A stretch of DNA of 64,000 bases from a bacterium (GTDB lineage Bacteria; Electryoneota; RPQS01): NCBI GenBank assembly GCA_023382385.1, contig JAHDVH010000002.1:820219-884218 (forward strand). Direction: 5' to 3'. The first letter of the stretch is position 1. Each line of letters opens with the position of its first letter. Under the pieces are notes generated by a model. The model ran no database searches and was not told the DNA's origin. It worked only from the letters and a program-made list of their open reading frames with translations. The position numbers were made by a program, and so were the translations under genes. Positions 1-10,046 of the stretch are shown piece after piece.

Positions 1-146
1 AGATTCTTCAGAGATCCTCACTCAGACGTTACTCGTGCTTGTGCTTAGTCGGAATAGACACATGCCCTGTAGTGCCAGAGAAAAATCTGTTGGCTACTTG
101 TCTTGATGAACATCGTAACAGTTAGTAAACGTGAGGGAGATTAGTT

Positions 147-1694
147 ATGAAGAGAAGTTCAGGGATAGTTCTTCTACTCGCTTCATTATGCACAATTGCA
201 GTTGTGCAAGCAGAACCAAGTAGACCCGTTCCGATTCAAGGCCCGCCGCCTCCCGTGTCATTGTCCGTTGATCGGGATGCACGCGTTGCATTGCCCTGGG
301 TTGAGAATTTCGAGAACGGCGCACCGGGTTGGATTACGAGCGGTTTCTTTCATGTGATTGCCAATCCGCAAACCTATCAAGTGATGCACCCGACCATTAA
401 CCCCAATCTGGTTACGCTGCCGGACGCGGGGAACCTGCCCAGCGCGCACGGAGGTAACCACGCGCTCTGGTATGGAGAGATTGCCACGGGCACTTTTGTC
501 GGAGCAGATTTCGATCAAACTCAGCCGCTGCTATCCGGCGGAACTTCCCAACTACCCAACGCGGGCTGGGCTATAACCCCCGATCTGGATCTAAGCGGTC
601 TTACGGATGCTACTTTGACGTTCTGGACATTGTGGGAAGTTGAAGGAGTGGATATTCCGTGGTTCGACGTGATGTACATAGAAGCATCAACCGATGCGGG
701 AGCAAGTTGGTGGCCGGTTGGAGGCGGCCAACTCAATCCATTGAATGACGTCAACGCCAATGCAAACGTCGGATACAGTTCGGGTGGCCTCGGAATGCCT
801 CCGACATGGGTTCAGCATAGCTTCTCCCTCGCGGCCTTCTGCGGCGGCACTTGCTGGCTCCGCTTCCGCTTCGACACAGTTGACCAACTCTACAATGGCT
901 TCCGCGGCTGGTTTATAGATGACGTTAGAGTAGATGGTGCCGGTCAGTCCTCGGGACCGATCATCACAGACGTTGTTCCAAGCAGAGGCCAGATGGATGA
1001 CATCATCTACGTTCACGGTCAGAATTTCCAGGGCGGGGCAAGCATCACTCTGAGCGGTGTCGGCACCGAGTCTGCGGTGCTTTCCAATATCCTTGCGCAG
1101 TTTGTCGTGCCCGATCTGCCGGAAGGAGATTATGACGTCATGCTGATGAATCCGGACGGTCAATTCGATGTTTGCGCGGGATGCTTCGAGATATCTCCTG
1201 TGCAAGGGCCGTATATTGATTTCGTGGATCCGAACTGGGCCTACCCCGGTGTTCCGACTCCTCTGATCATCGAGGGACAGAACTTCGATCCTTCCGCGGT
1301 GGTGACGATTGGGGGAATACCGCCAACGGATGTGGTTGTTGTCACCCAAGAGCGCATTACATGTGTATCTCCCGGAACTCTGGGGATAGGATTTCACGCC
1401 GTGCGCGTGACCAATCCCGACGGACAATACGATCAGTGCACCGGCTGCTTTGAAGTGCGGATTCCAGAGTCGCCGACTGAACTGGTGATCAGTGTAGTAG
1501 GTAGCGACGTTCACTTGAATTGGCGTCCGGCTCCGTGGGAAGGCGCGGAATACAGAATCTACCGCGACTCGAATCCCGAAGGGCTGTTTACAACTTTGAT
1601 CGATGATGTGCCGGACACCTTCTGCGTCGACCATAACGTATTGAACGAACCCGAAGAGGGCTTCTTCTATATCGTCAGGGCGTACGTACCGTAG
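147..1694 (+). CDS. Secreted IPT/TIG and FnIII protein without T9SS domain
   Basis: A 515-aa exported protein. Residues 1-22 form a signal peptide ending VVQA. Residues ~50-260 are a Gly/Trp-rich beta-sandwich resembling the MAM-like or jelly-roll domains of large secreted proteins. Two IPT/TIG immunoglobulin-like domains follow (~267-350 and ~355-438); each ends in a C-x-G-C-F-E motif that could form a local disulfide. The last ~75 residues look like one FnIII domain. There is no PNPFN-type sorting domain, and the chain stops right after the FnIII strand (FFYIVRAYVP). An AGGGAGA ribosome site at 134-140 supports the start. A surface or extracellular adhesive role is inferred; no catalytic motif was seen. 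Confidence 0.8.
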   Translation: MKRSSGIVLLLASLCTIAVVQAEPSRPVPIQGPPPPVSLSVDRDARVALPWVENFENGAPGWITSGFFHVIANPQTYQVMHPTINPNLVTLPDAGNLPSAHGGNHALWYGEIATGTFVGADFDQTQPLLSGGTSQLPNAGWAITPDLDLSGLTDATLTFWTLWEVEGVDIPWFDVMYIEASTDAGASWWPVGGGQLNPLNDVNANANVGYSSGGLGMPPTWVQHSFSLAAFCGGTCWLRFRFDTVDQLYNGFRGWFIDDVRVDGAGQSSGPIITDVVPSRGQMDDIIYVHGQNFQGGASITLSGVGTESAVLSNILAQFVVPDLPEGDYDVMLMNPDGQFDVCAGCFEISPVQGPYIDFVDPNWAYPGVPTPLIIEGQNFDPSAVVTIGGIPPTDVVVVTQERITCVSPGTLGIGFHAVRVTNPDGQYDQCTGCFEVRIPESPTELVISVVGSDVHLNWRPAPWEGAEYRIYRDSNPEGLFTTLIDDVPDTFCVDHNVLNEPEEGFFYIVRAYVP

Positions 1695-1722
1695 CAGGTG
1701 AAAGATAAGAGATTTTGATACG

Positions 1723-1748
1723 AAGCCCCGCTCGATTGAGCGGGGCTT
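1723..1748. terminator. Bidirectional hairpin terminator
   Basis: A perfect 11-bp stem (1723-1733 with 1738-1748) closes a GATT loop. It lies between the convergent genes ending at 1694 (+) and 1777 (-), so it can serve both. A short T-rich stretch follows on the plus strand. Confidence 0.8.
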
Positions 1749-1776
1749 TCATTCTGATTGGGGATAGAGGAATCGC

Positions 1777-3339
1777 CTACTTCAAATGCAGCAGCTTTAC
1801 GCTTTGCGCGAAACCGCCGGCATTGAGTCGCGCAAAATAAAGACCGGTTGAGTGATTCCCGGCATTCCACATCACGGAATGCACACCGATGCTTTGCTGC
1901 TCGTCTACTAATGTTTCCACGAGTCGTCCCAGCACATCGTGGATATCCAAGCGAACGCGCTGCTCGCGGACCATTGCGTATTCAATAGTCACCGAGGAAT
2001 TGAAAGGATTGGGAGAAGCAAGAAGAGGAATGCCCGTTACCACTTCCGGCAGATCTGCTCCGATCCCCGCCGTTGTGTCCGTCAACCACGGAGCAAGTTG
2101 CACTGGTCCGGTTACCGTATCGCCTGCCCCATTCGGAGCTGCAAATTCATTGAACGGTCCGCTTGGATCACTCCAGTAATTGAATCGCGCATCGGTTTCC
2201 ACAGATCCGTCCAATGCATAGCCGCAATTCTCGAAGAAATTGTAGCGCATCGTATGCGGCATGGATTGCCATGGACCGCCGCTTCCGCCAATGGATGGGA
2301 GGCCATTTATGCTGTCGTGTACAAAGCGATTGTTCTCTATAAGTGCCGGATATCCGACGAACGGCCAAATATCATCAGCAGTTACGTGACCTGCACAATC
2401 AATGAAAGTGTTCCGTTGAATCCGAGCGCCATGAGTAACGGAAGCAGGGTAGTAGAGTAATCCGAGCGCGCCAGCGGCCATCAAACCGATACTTTGTCCC
2501 GTGCATCTGATGAAAACGTTGTCCGTGATACGAACGGAATCAGGAAGCTCTGAATCTATCCTGACAGCGTGGTTTCCGTAAGAACAATCAATAATCAAAT
2601 TATGCGAAAACTCAATCGACCCTCTGCCCAATGACACAGCAGTTTCGAAAGGGATTGTAACTGCCGGACCAAAAGTACAATTTGTGATTCTGTGCGAATC
2701 GCGGTTCGTGCCAAGCAGACTGTGACCATACACATCACTGAAATTGCACGAATCAATTTCAGATTTGCTCGCACTGACCAGACTGCGCGGGTCATGGTAC
2801 TCACCTCCCGAGAACTTGCACCTTTTCGCACGCAGCATGTTTCCGGCGCGTACGATTACCCCGGACAGTTCGACATTTCTGAAGACACAATCTTGCAAAT
2901 CTACTAATGCACCTATGCTGTCCTGCACTTGTAACAGCCACCGATAAGCAGAGTCTAATTGACAGTTCACAAGGGTTAGGTTGTCAGCCCAGCTCCTGAT
3001 ACAATAACGGTGTGAATTCATGAATCCGAAATTCTCGATGCGAACGTCTGAGAAGCGAGGCAATGCCAATGCGGCTGTCGTATCCGGCAGTTCAAGGTTG
3101 CTGGCATTCACAAATGGCCCACTCCAATTACCGGATATGGAATCAATTGCTCCAAGCATCGTGAAAGGTATTGCAGGCGCGATCAGCGCTTCCTCGTATG
3201 TCCCAAGTGCGACAAGGAGTGTATCGTTTACAAAGAGACTTTCAAGTCCCTCTTGAATGGTTCCAAATTGGGCTGGAACATATACTATCCGTGCAAACAG
3301 TGGTCCGCAAAGACATAATATGAACAGAAACTTTCCCAC
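1777..3339 (-). CDS. Right-handed beta-helix protein with T9SS sorting domain (cassette 1)
   Basis: A 520-aa exported protein. An N-terminal signal peptide (MGKFLFILCLCGPLFA) leads into a pectate-lyase-like parallel beta-helix with the family opening V-P-A-x-F-G-T-I-Q-E and G-T-Y-E-E. The helix runs to ~residue 425 and ends in the cap motif N-Y-W-S-D-P-S-G-P-F ... G-A-G-D-T ... P-W-L. Residues ~440-520 are a T9SS type A sorting domain with PNPFNSSVTIEYA. The start is GTG, only 7 nt after the stop of the small Cys-rich gene upstream and with no clear ribosome site, which suggests translational coupling. No polysaccharide-lyase catalytic set is evident, so the helix may be structural or binding rather than enzymatic. 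It belongs to the same family as the proteins at 15173, 48729 and 51248. Confidence 0.85.
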   Translation of the reverse strand: MGKFLFILCLCGPLFARIVYVPAQFGTIQEGLESLFVNDTLLVALGTYEEALIAPAIPFTMLGAIDSISGNWSGPFVNASNLELPDTTAALALPRFSDVRIENFGFMNSHRYCIRSWADNLTLVNCQLDSAYRWLLQVQDSIGALVDLQDCVFRNVELSGVIVRAGNMLRAKRCKFSGGEYHDPRSLVSASKSEIDSCNFSDVYGHSLLGTNRDSHRITNCTFGPAVTIPFETAVSLGRGSIEFSHNLIIDCSYGNHAVRIDSELPDSVRITDNVFIRCTGQSIGLMAAGALGLLYYPASVTHGARIQRNTFIDCAGHVTADDIWPFVGYPALIENNRFVHDSINGLPSIGGSGGPWQSMPHTMRYNFFENCGYALDGSVETDARFNYWSDPSGPFNEFAAPNGAGDTVTGPVQLAPWLTDTTAGIGADLPEVVTGIPLLASPNPFNSSVTIEYAMVREQRVRLDIHDVLGRLVETLVDEQQSIGVHSVMWNAGNHSTGLYFARLNAGGFAQSVKLLHLK

Positions 3340-3346
3340 AGTTCAG

Positions 3347-3844
3347 TTACGGACATCCCGTGCCAGTTGTTCCCCATTCGAGACACCCGTATGCCTTACA
3401 ATCCCCGGCAAGCTCCTCACAGCACGTCTCTTCGTCATTCTGCGTGCATGCGACAAGGCAGACATACATAATGTAATTGCCGGAAGAAATGCTGGTCGTA
3501 GTGGTCGTCCGATCACACACATTGCTTTCGCAATATTGCGTTCCAAGAGTGTTAACACTGGCAACCGGCGTTACTCCCGGCGGATTCGTATAAATACTCA
3601 CGCATGATGCACAATGTCCGCAATTCACATTGCCGCAATCAACCAGCGCCTTCAGTTTGTAAGTGTTTCCGCAATCCACATGAAACGAGTATGAAGTGCA
3701 ACCGACAAGAGTGTTACAGCCTGCCCCTGAACATTCGATATCCGTACCAATGACAAGTTTATTGCATCCCGGATCATCAGTTTGCGCTTTCACTATTGTG
3801 CAGAACAGCAACGGCAAAAGAGAAATTAACAGAACCTTCTTCAT
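3347..3844 (-). CDS. Small Cys-rich secreted protein (cassette 1)
   Basis: A 165-aa protein with a clear signal peptide (MKKVLLISLLPLLFCTIVKA, cleavage before QTDD). The mature part has about 18 cysteines, many in C-x2-C, C-x3-C or CC spacing, and a Thr-rich linker (TTTTTS). This fits an oxidised, disulfide-stabilised extracellular protein. No known family was recognised. A GGGGAGA ribosome site precedes the ATG. It is the first gene of a two-gene unit with the beta-helix protein at 1777-3339. Upstream on the minus strand, a TTGACA (complement of 3926-3931) is followed by a spacer containing a T7 run, but a convincing -10 box is missing. Confidence 0.75.
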   Translation of the reverse strand: MKKVLLISLLPLLFCTIVKAQTDDPGCNKLVIGTDIECSGAGCNTLVGCTSYSFHVDCGNTYKLKALVDCGNVNCGHCASCVSIYTNPPGVTPVASVNTLGTQYCESNVCDRTTTTTSISSGNYIMYVCLVACTQNDEETCCEELAGDCKAYGCLEWGTTGTGCP

Positions 3845-3968
3845 TGCAACTTCTCCCCTGGGTTATCTGCACCTCACCTTATGCTCGGCACCGGTTGCAG
3901 ACACTAAGTCAAAAAAAGAAAACTATGTCAAGCGTTTCGTAGATATTATAAAAGTCCCTCGCCTCCCC

Positions 3969-4003
3969 AGAATCCTGCCCGATCTGCAGGATTCTGTTTT
4001 TAT
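3969..4003 (+). terminator. Orphan intrinsic terminator upstream of groES
   Basis: A perfect 10-bp stem (3969-3978 with 3986-3995) is followed by GTTTTTATT, a textbook rho-independent terminator reading rightward. No plus-strand gene ends before it, since the nearest gene (3347-3844) points away. It may insulate groES or end a short unannotated RNA. Confidence 0.7.
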
Positions 4004-4028
4004 TAGAGTAAAGACTTAGTATAGGGTG

Positions 4029-4057
4029 TTGACTCGTGGGAACTTGGAGTGTATATT
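4029..4057 (+). promoter_or_regulatory. Sigma-70-type promoter of groESL
   Basis: TTGACT (4029-4034), a 17-bp spacer, then TATATT (4052-4057). The predicted transcription start (~4064) lies just before the CIRCE element, the usual arrangement for HrcA repression. The same hexamers and spacing recur at 6303 and 14636. Confidence 0.8.
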
Positions 4058-4067
4058 TGCGGTATAA

Positions 4068-4094
4068 TTAGCAGTCGCACGCGATGAGTGCTAA
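4068..4094 (+). promoter_or_regulatory. CIRCE operator (HrcA binding site)
   Basis: TTAGCAGTC (4068-4076), nine bases, then GAGTGCTAA (4086-4094). This matches the CIRCE consensus TTAGCACTC-N9-GAGTGCTAA with one mismatch in the left arm. It lies between the promoter and groES, so HrcA repression relieved on heat shock is expected. The hrcA gene is not in this window. Confidence 0.93.
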
Positions 4095-4149
4095 CAACAA
4101 ATTTCCCAATAACTTAATAGATGTCAACCAAACAGGGAGACCTAAAGTC

Positions 4150-4449
4150 ATGAAAATCAAGCCGATTGATGAGCGCGTCCTGATTAAGCCGCTCGAGAAG
4201 GAAGAAAAGACCGCCGGTGGAATCATTATCCCCGATACCGCTTCGAAGGACCGCCCGCAGATGGGTGAAATCGTGGCCTTGGGCGACGATGTGGAAATCG
4301 CTGATCGCAAGCAGAAGAAGATGTCCGAAATGCTCAAAGTTGGCGATACGATCGTCTACGCGCGCTACGGCGGCACGGAAGTCAAGCTCGATGACAAGGA
4401 ATACATGCTCATCAGCCGCAGCGACATCTTGGCAGTTGTCGTGAAGTAA
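4150..4449 (+). CDS. groES: Co-chaperonin GroES (Cpn10)
   Basis: A 99-aa lid protein of the GroEL chamber. The N-terminus has the family pattern I-K-P-I-D-E-R-V-L-I-K-P, and the mobile loop region carries E-K-T-A-G-G-I-I-I-P-D. The ATG at 4150 is chosen because AGGGAGA (4134-4140) sits at the right distance and the product matches the usual GroES length. The in-frame ATG at 4084 lies inside the CIRCE operator and is rejected. It forms an operon with groEL 77 nt downstream. Confidence 0.97.
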   Translation: MKIKPIDERVLIKPLEKEEKTAGGIIIPDTASKDRPQMGEIVALGDDVEIADRKQKKMSEMLKVGDTIVYARYGGTEVKLDDKEYMLISRSDILAVVVK

Positions 4450-4511
4450 GCCTGTTCTTGTTGCGGCCTTTAATTTGGCTGTCGAACTTGGCAACATCTC
4501 TTAACACTTAA

Positions 4512-6170
<1,659 letters not shown>

Positions 6171-6193
6171 GATCCATCTGCATTTCGCTCTCC

Positions 6194-6223
6194 AGCAGGG
6201 CGAGCCGAAAGGCTCGCCCTGCT
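6194..6223 (+). terminator. Terminator hairpin after groEL
   Basis: A perfect 13-bp stem (6194-6206 with 6211-6223) closed by a GAAA tetraloop, 24 nt after the groEL stop. No good T-tract follows. Confidence 0.75.
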
Positions 6224-6302
6224 CACAACACTTCCTCTCTCAGTCCCGCTCTCTCATCCCCCCCGATGCCATTCCCAAAACCGCGACTTCTCCGCTCCCC
6301 TC

Positions 6303-6331
6303 TTGACTCTTTTTTGAACAAATGTTATATT
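6303..6331 (+). promoter_or_regulatory. Sigma-70-type promoter of the DUF1579 gene
   Basis: TTGACT (6303-6308), a 17-bp spacer and TATATT (6326-6331), 38 nt before the start at 6370. The hexamers are identical to the groES promoter. Confidence 0.75.
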
Positions 6332-6369
6332 TATGAAAATTCACTATTACTCGCAAAGAAAGGTGTCCG

Positions 6370-6960
6370 ATGAGGAAGTTCAATCTATTTGTTCTTGCTG
6401 TATTTGTCTCTTGCCTTGGCACAGCCATCGCCCAAGAAGGAGGAATGTCGGAAGAGGAAATGATGAAGCGGTGGATGGAATTTGCGACCCCCAAAGCCGA
6501 GCATGCGGAGCTGGCGAAATTGGCAGGCGATTGGTCCGCCTCCATGAAGATGTGGATGGGTCCAAACGAAACCCCGACCGTGAGCACAGCCGAAGTCAAG
6601 AATGAGATGACGTTCGACGGCCGTGTTCTGACCAGTCACTATCACGGCGAGATGATGGGCGCACCTTTTCACGGCATGGGACAATTCGGCTACGCAACTT
6701 TCACGAAGAGTTACTGGCTGACATGGATGGACAATATGAGCACTGCTCTCACGTATGCCGAAGGCTCCTCGTCAGACGGTGGCAAGACTATCGTAATGAA
6801 CGGCTTGATGGATGAGCCGATCATGGGTGTGCAGGACAAACCCGTGCGATGGATCCACAAGGCCGTGAATGAGGATCAGTATATCTTCGAAGCGTGGGAC
6901 GAAATCGGCACTCCGCACGAATTCAAGGCGATGGAGATTACCTATACGCGCAAAAAATAA
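6370..6960 (+). CDS. Exported DUF1579 family protein
   Basis: A 196-aa protein with a signal peptide (cleavage after GTAIAQ, ~residue 22), then a DUF1579 beta-barrel-like domain. Family patterns seen are L-A-G-D-W near residue 57, F-D-G-R-V-L, a repeated MGxxPFHGMGxxGY-like segment, W-x-D-N-M-S-T and a C-terminal M-E-I-T-Y-T-R. The biochemical function of DUF1579 is unknown; ligand binding is a guess. GAAAGGTG precedes the ATG. The next gene is a paralogue without a signal peptide. Confidence 0.82.
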   Translation: MRKFNLFVLAVFVSCLGTAIAQEGGMSEEEMMKRWMEFATPKAEHAELAKLAGDWSASMKMWMGPNETPTVSTAEVKNEMTFDGRVLTSHYHGEMMGAPFHGMGQFGYATFTKSYWLTWMDNMSTALTYAEGSSSDGGKTIVMNGLMDEPIMGVQDKPVRWIHKAVNEDQYIFEAWDEIGTPHEFKAMEITYTRKK

Positions 6961-7056
6961 TCAGCGCAAAACGACAGACACACTGAGGACGGCAGGAGTA
7001 TCACTGCCGTTCTTTTGCCAGAGTAACTGAACATATCTTCAAGAAAGGGACCCCTG

Positions 7057-7551
7057 ATGACCGAACAAGAGATGATGGAAAATTGGATGCGCAATGCCGC
7101 GATAGGCCCGCAGCACGAAAAGCTGGCGAAGGAGGTCGGCGAATACGAAGTCAGTATGGTGGAGCGCGGCCAGCCGATGACCGGATATGCGAAGGTTGAA
7201 ATGATCCTTGACGGGCGCGTGCAGATTCAGCATTTCAGCATGGACTTTCAAGGCATGCCGTTCAAAGGATTCGGTATGACTGGGTTTGACAATTTCACAC
7301 AGCGCTATTGGTTCACGTGGAATGACAACATGTCCACAGGACTCTATTCTCTGTGGGGTGTTGCCGAAGACGGCGGCAAGCGTGTCGTTTTTGAAGGCAA
7401 GATGGACAAACCCGGCATGAATCTGAAGCAATGTGATACCAGGCACGTCTTCACATATCTGAGCGACGACGAGTTCAAGATGGAAGCATGGGATTTCCCC
7501 GGCACGCCGAGTGAGAAGAAGACGATGGAGATGACCTACAAGCGAAAGTAG
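7057..7551 (+). CDS. DUF1579 family protein without signal peptide
   Basis: A 164-aa paralogue of the preceding gene, sharing M-M-E-N-W-M, the L-D-G-R-V core, M-P-F-K-G-F-G, W-N-D-N-M-S-T-G and the terminal M-E-M-T-Y-K-R. It starts directly with the DUF1579 domain and has no export signal, so it is predicted cytoplasmic. AAAGGGA precedes the ATG. It is separated from the first copy by 96 nt and probably arose by tandem duplication followed by loss or gain of the signal peptide. Confidence 0.82.
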   Translation: MTEQEMMENWMRNAAIGPQHEKLAKEVGEYEVSMVERGQPMTGYAKVEMILDGRVQIQHFSMDFQGMPFKGFGMTGFDNFTQRYWFTWNDNMSTGLYSLWGVAEDGGKRVVFEGKMDKPGMNLKQCDTRHVFTYLSDDEFKMEAWDFPGTPSEKKTMEMTYKRK

Positions 7552-7577
7552 GTTAGTTCGCTCTACGGCAAAAGAAA

Positions 7578-7605
7578 GCGGGGCGAACCAATCGGTTCGC
7601 CCCGC
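7578..7605. terminator. Bidirectional hairpin terminator
   Basis: A perfect 12-bp stem (7578-7589 with 7594-7605) and an AATC loop between the convergent genes ending at 7551 (+) and 7662 (-). Confidence 0.75.
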
Positions 7606-7661
7606 ACGTCTGACCAGATAACATCCTTAGGCCGCGCAGGCCACGTGATGCACCCTCAACT

Positions 7662-9851
7662 TTACTTGAGCAGCATCAGCTTGTGCGTGCTGTGGAAGCT
7701 TCCCGCCTGAATGCGCGCGAAATACATTCCGGAAGGCAGTTCGCTGCCGCCGAATTGCACAGTGTGATAACCGGCCTGCAGACGGCCGAGGTTCATATCG
7801 CGGACAACCTGGCCGTTGATATTAAAGACGACGATGCGCGTCTCCGAAGCGTTTGGCACCGCAATCTTGAAGTTGGTCTGCGGGTTGAACGGATTGGGGA
7901 AGACCTTCACGCTGTATTCGGTCGGCAATGCGGCATTCTCGCCCACCGGCAACGGACCGCGAATCGTACCGCCCGACTGACCCGAACTCCAGCGTCCATC
8001 ACCGTCGCAGGTCGGGTGTGACAGCACAAAGCCGGTTACGGTTTCGGTTGCACCATATGAAGTGGTCGACGTGAAGATGATTGAGTCATTATCCACGGTA
8101 ACTGTCCAGCCGGTCGGCGCGGTGGCCGTCGTGCCTTCGCAGAAGTCGCGAATCACGACCGTGTTCAAGCAGCCGCTGTTAACCGTCATGGAGTAGGTCC
8201 AGTTCGGCGGTCCGGCAGTCACGAGCGTAAACGTAGCAGTTCCCGTTCCGGCGGCACGACGCGTTCCGGTGTTGCCGGTTGCAACGCTGCCAGCTCCGCA
8301 CTGATTGAATGCGACAACGGTGTAGGAATAGGTCACACCTGCAACTGCGGTAAAGTCATCATATAGCAGAACGCCACCGGCAACGGAGCCGATGGTGTTT
8401 CCATCACGGCGAATCTGGAACGAATCCGTTCCGGCCAAAGCCGCCCACGTGACACGAACTTTGTCGCACAACGTATCGGAGGCCACGATCGTCTGCACGT
8501 TGCCCGGTGCGGCAAGGCGTGTTCCCGGCACCGGCGTGGCCGGCTGAAGCGTTCCGTTTCCACAAGCGTTCACGGCACGAACTTGATATTGACCAACCTG
8601 TCCAGCTACGGGAGCGTGACAGAAGCTATAATTGGGACCACCTGTTGCGGGAACCGTTCCAACGGAAACATTTGAGCGCAGAATCTGGAAGCTAACCGCA
8701 TCGGGGCAATTCGCCGTCCACGTCACGCAAACTTCATCGCAATCATCACTCGTGGCAGCGATGTTGTTGATCGTGCACACCGGCGCGGCACCGGCACGAC
8801 CATTGTCACAGGCTCCCGTACCGGTGCTGCAGGTTGTGGAGTATCCGTAAACACAGTATGCAGCGACTCCCGCGAGCGGTGCATTATCCACAAATGTGCG
8901 CACCTGTCCGGCGCTGCCGCGGTTTAATGAGCCGATATGAACACCTTCGCGGAACACGCGGAAGGAGTCAAGACCGAGCACGGTATTCACAGACCAGCGG
9001 ACGTATACCGATCCGCAACTGTCATCGGTGGCCGACATGTTCTGCGGTGTCGGCGGAGTGACCAAGCTGCGGCCAGTGACTTCCATTGCAGTAGAAAATG
9101 CGGTATCCGCATCCTGACCCGTGCCGCAGATCCGATACGCACGACAACGGACCGGAATATCAATGCCGCCCGGATAGCCTGTTATGGTGTAGCTTGTGTT
9201 GGCTGCACCGGGAATGTACACATAGTCAGCACTATTAACCAACAAGCGGTAGCCGGCAACATTTTCGCCGCTGTGGGTCCAATTCACGAGAATTGAGTTA
9301 CACAGGTTCTGGGATGCCGTAAAATTGGATACCGGTGCCGGAGAGGGGCAGCCGCCACATGCACCAGCAACACAGGTGAACGGAATTTCTCCGGGACCTG
9401 TGCCGAAATAGACTTCTTGATAGCCGGTCTGAACACGGAACGTATCGCTCACCCAGTGAATGTCGCTGTTGTCAAGGCAGATTCGCAGGTAGAAGACGGG
9501 GTGACCAGTTCCATCGCCAGGATTCGGCGTGTTGGCGGCAAACACGAAATTCTCAGTGGCCGCAAACGTTCCGGGTGTTCCCAACTCTTGCATACCATTC
9601 AGCAGGAACTGATTGAAGTTCGCTTGCTGGAAACCGAAGCCTTCTTGGGGTTGAACGTCGCCGGGTCCAATCCCGTTTGCGGTGGAATCCCACCACACCT
9701 GAATCGTGGTTCCATCCGGCACCGGCGTTCCGCCGCCGCACGCATTCGTAATTACCTGAAATTCATCGAGGAACCAGACTTGAAATTGTGCATTCGCGGA
9801 GTTGACCACGAGCGCCAGGCAAACCATTAACAAAGCATATCTTAGACGCAT
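7662..9851 (-). CDS. Secreted multi-FnIII protein with T9SS sorting domain
   Basis: A 729-aa exported protein. The signal peptide ends NSANA (~residue 21). A beta-rich N-terminal domain runs to ~170. Four consecutive FnIII-like repeats (~172-545) follow, each with Cys in the early strand (pattern C-x2-V/I-x-V-x-W) and further Cys later, so intradomain disulfides are likely. A short beta domain (~546-640) precedes the T9SS domain (~650-729) with V-F-P-N-P-F-N-P-Q-T and terminal K-L-M-L-L-K. TAGGAG lies ahead of the ATG on the minus strand. A cell-surface or released adhesin or scaffold is inferred; no catalytic motif was found. Confidence 0.85.
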   Translation of the reverse strand: MRLRYALLMVCLALVVNSANAQFQVWFLDEFQVITNACGGGTPVPDGTTIQVWWDSTANGIGPGDVQPQEGFGFQQANFNQFLLNGMQELGTPGTFAATENFVFAANTPNPGDGTGHPVFYLRICLDNSDIHWVSDTFRVQTGYQEVYFGTGPGEIPFTCVAGACGGCPSPAPVSNFTASQNLCNSILVNWTHSGENVAGYRLLVNSADYVYIPGAANTSYTITGYPGGIDIPVRCRAYRICGTGQDADTAFSTAMEVTGRSLVTPPTPQNMSATDDSCGSVYVRWSVNTVLGLDSFRVFREGVHIGSLNRGSAGQVRTFVDNAPLAGVAAYCVYGYSTTCSTGTGACDNGRAGAAPVCTINNIAATSDDCDEVCVTWTANCPDAVSFQILRSNVSVGTVPATGGPNYSFCHAPVAGQVGQYQVRAVNACGNGTLQPATPVPGTRLAAPGNVQTIVASDTLCDKVRVTWAALAGTDSFQIRRDGNTIGSVAGGVLLYDDFTAVAGVTYSYTVVAFNQCGAGSVATGNTGTRRAAGTGTATFTLVTAGPPNWTYSMTVNSGCLNTVVIRDFCEGTTATAPTGWTVTVDNDSIIFTSTTSYGATETVTGFVLSHPTCDGDGRWSSGQSGGTIRGPLPVGENAALPTEYSVKVFPNPFNPQTNFKIAVPNASETRIVVFNINGQVVRDMNLGRLQAGYHTVQFGGSELPSGMYFARIQAGSFHSTHKLMLLK

Positions 9852-10046
9852 CTTTGACTCCTATAGGTCGTCACATGTTATGAGGATAATGCGCTAATTT
9901 AGAATATATCATTTGAAAAGTCAACTCTTAGCTACTCAATTTTCTGAAGTTAAGGTCCTGCAGGAGGGGGAGTGACAGCCCGAAAACATAGGAGTTTAGC
10001 CCAGGAAAACCGGTCAGGTCGATAATTATCAACGTGACAAACACAC

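Noticed and set aside
4084-4149. In-frame ATG giving GroES a 22-residue extension
   Set aside because: The codons lie in the CIRCE operator and there is no ribosome site; ATG 4150 matches the family.
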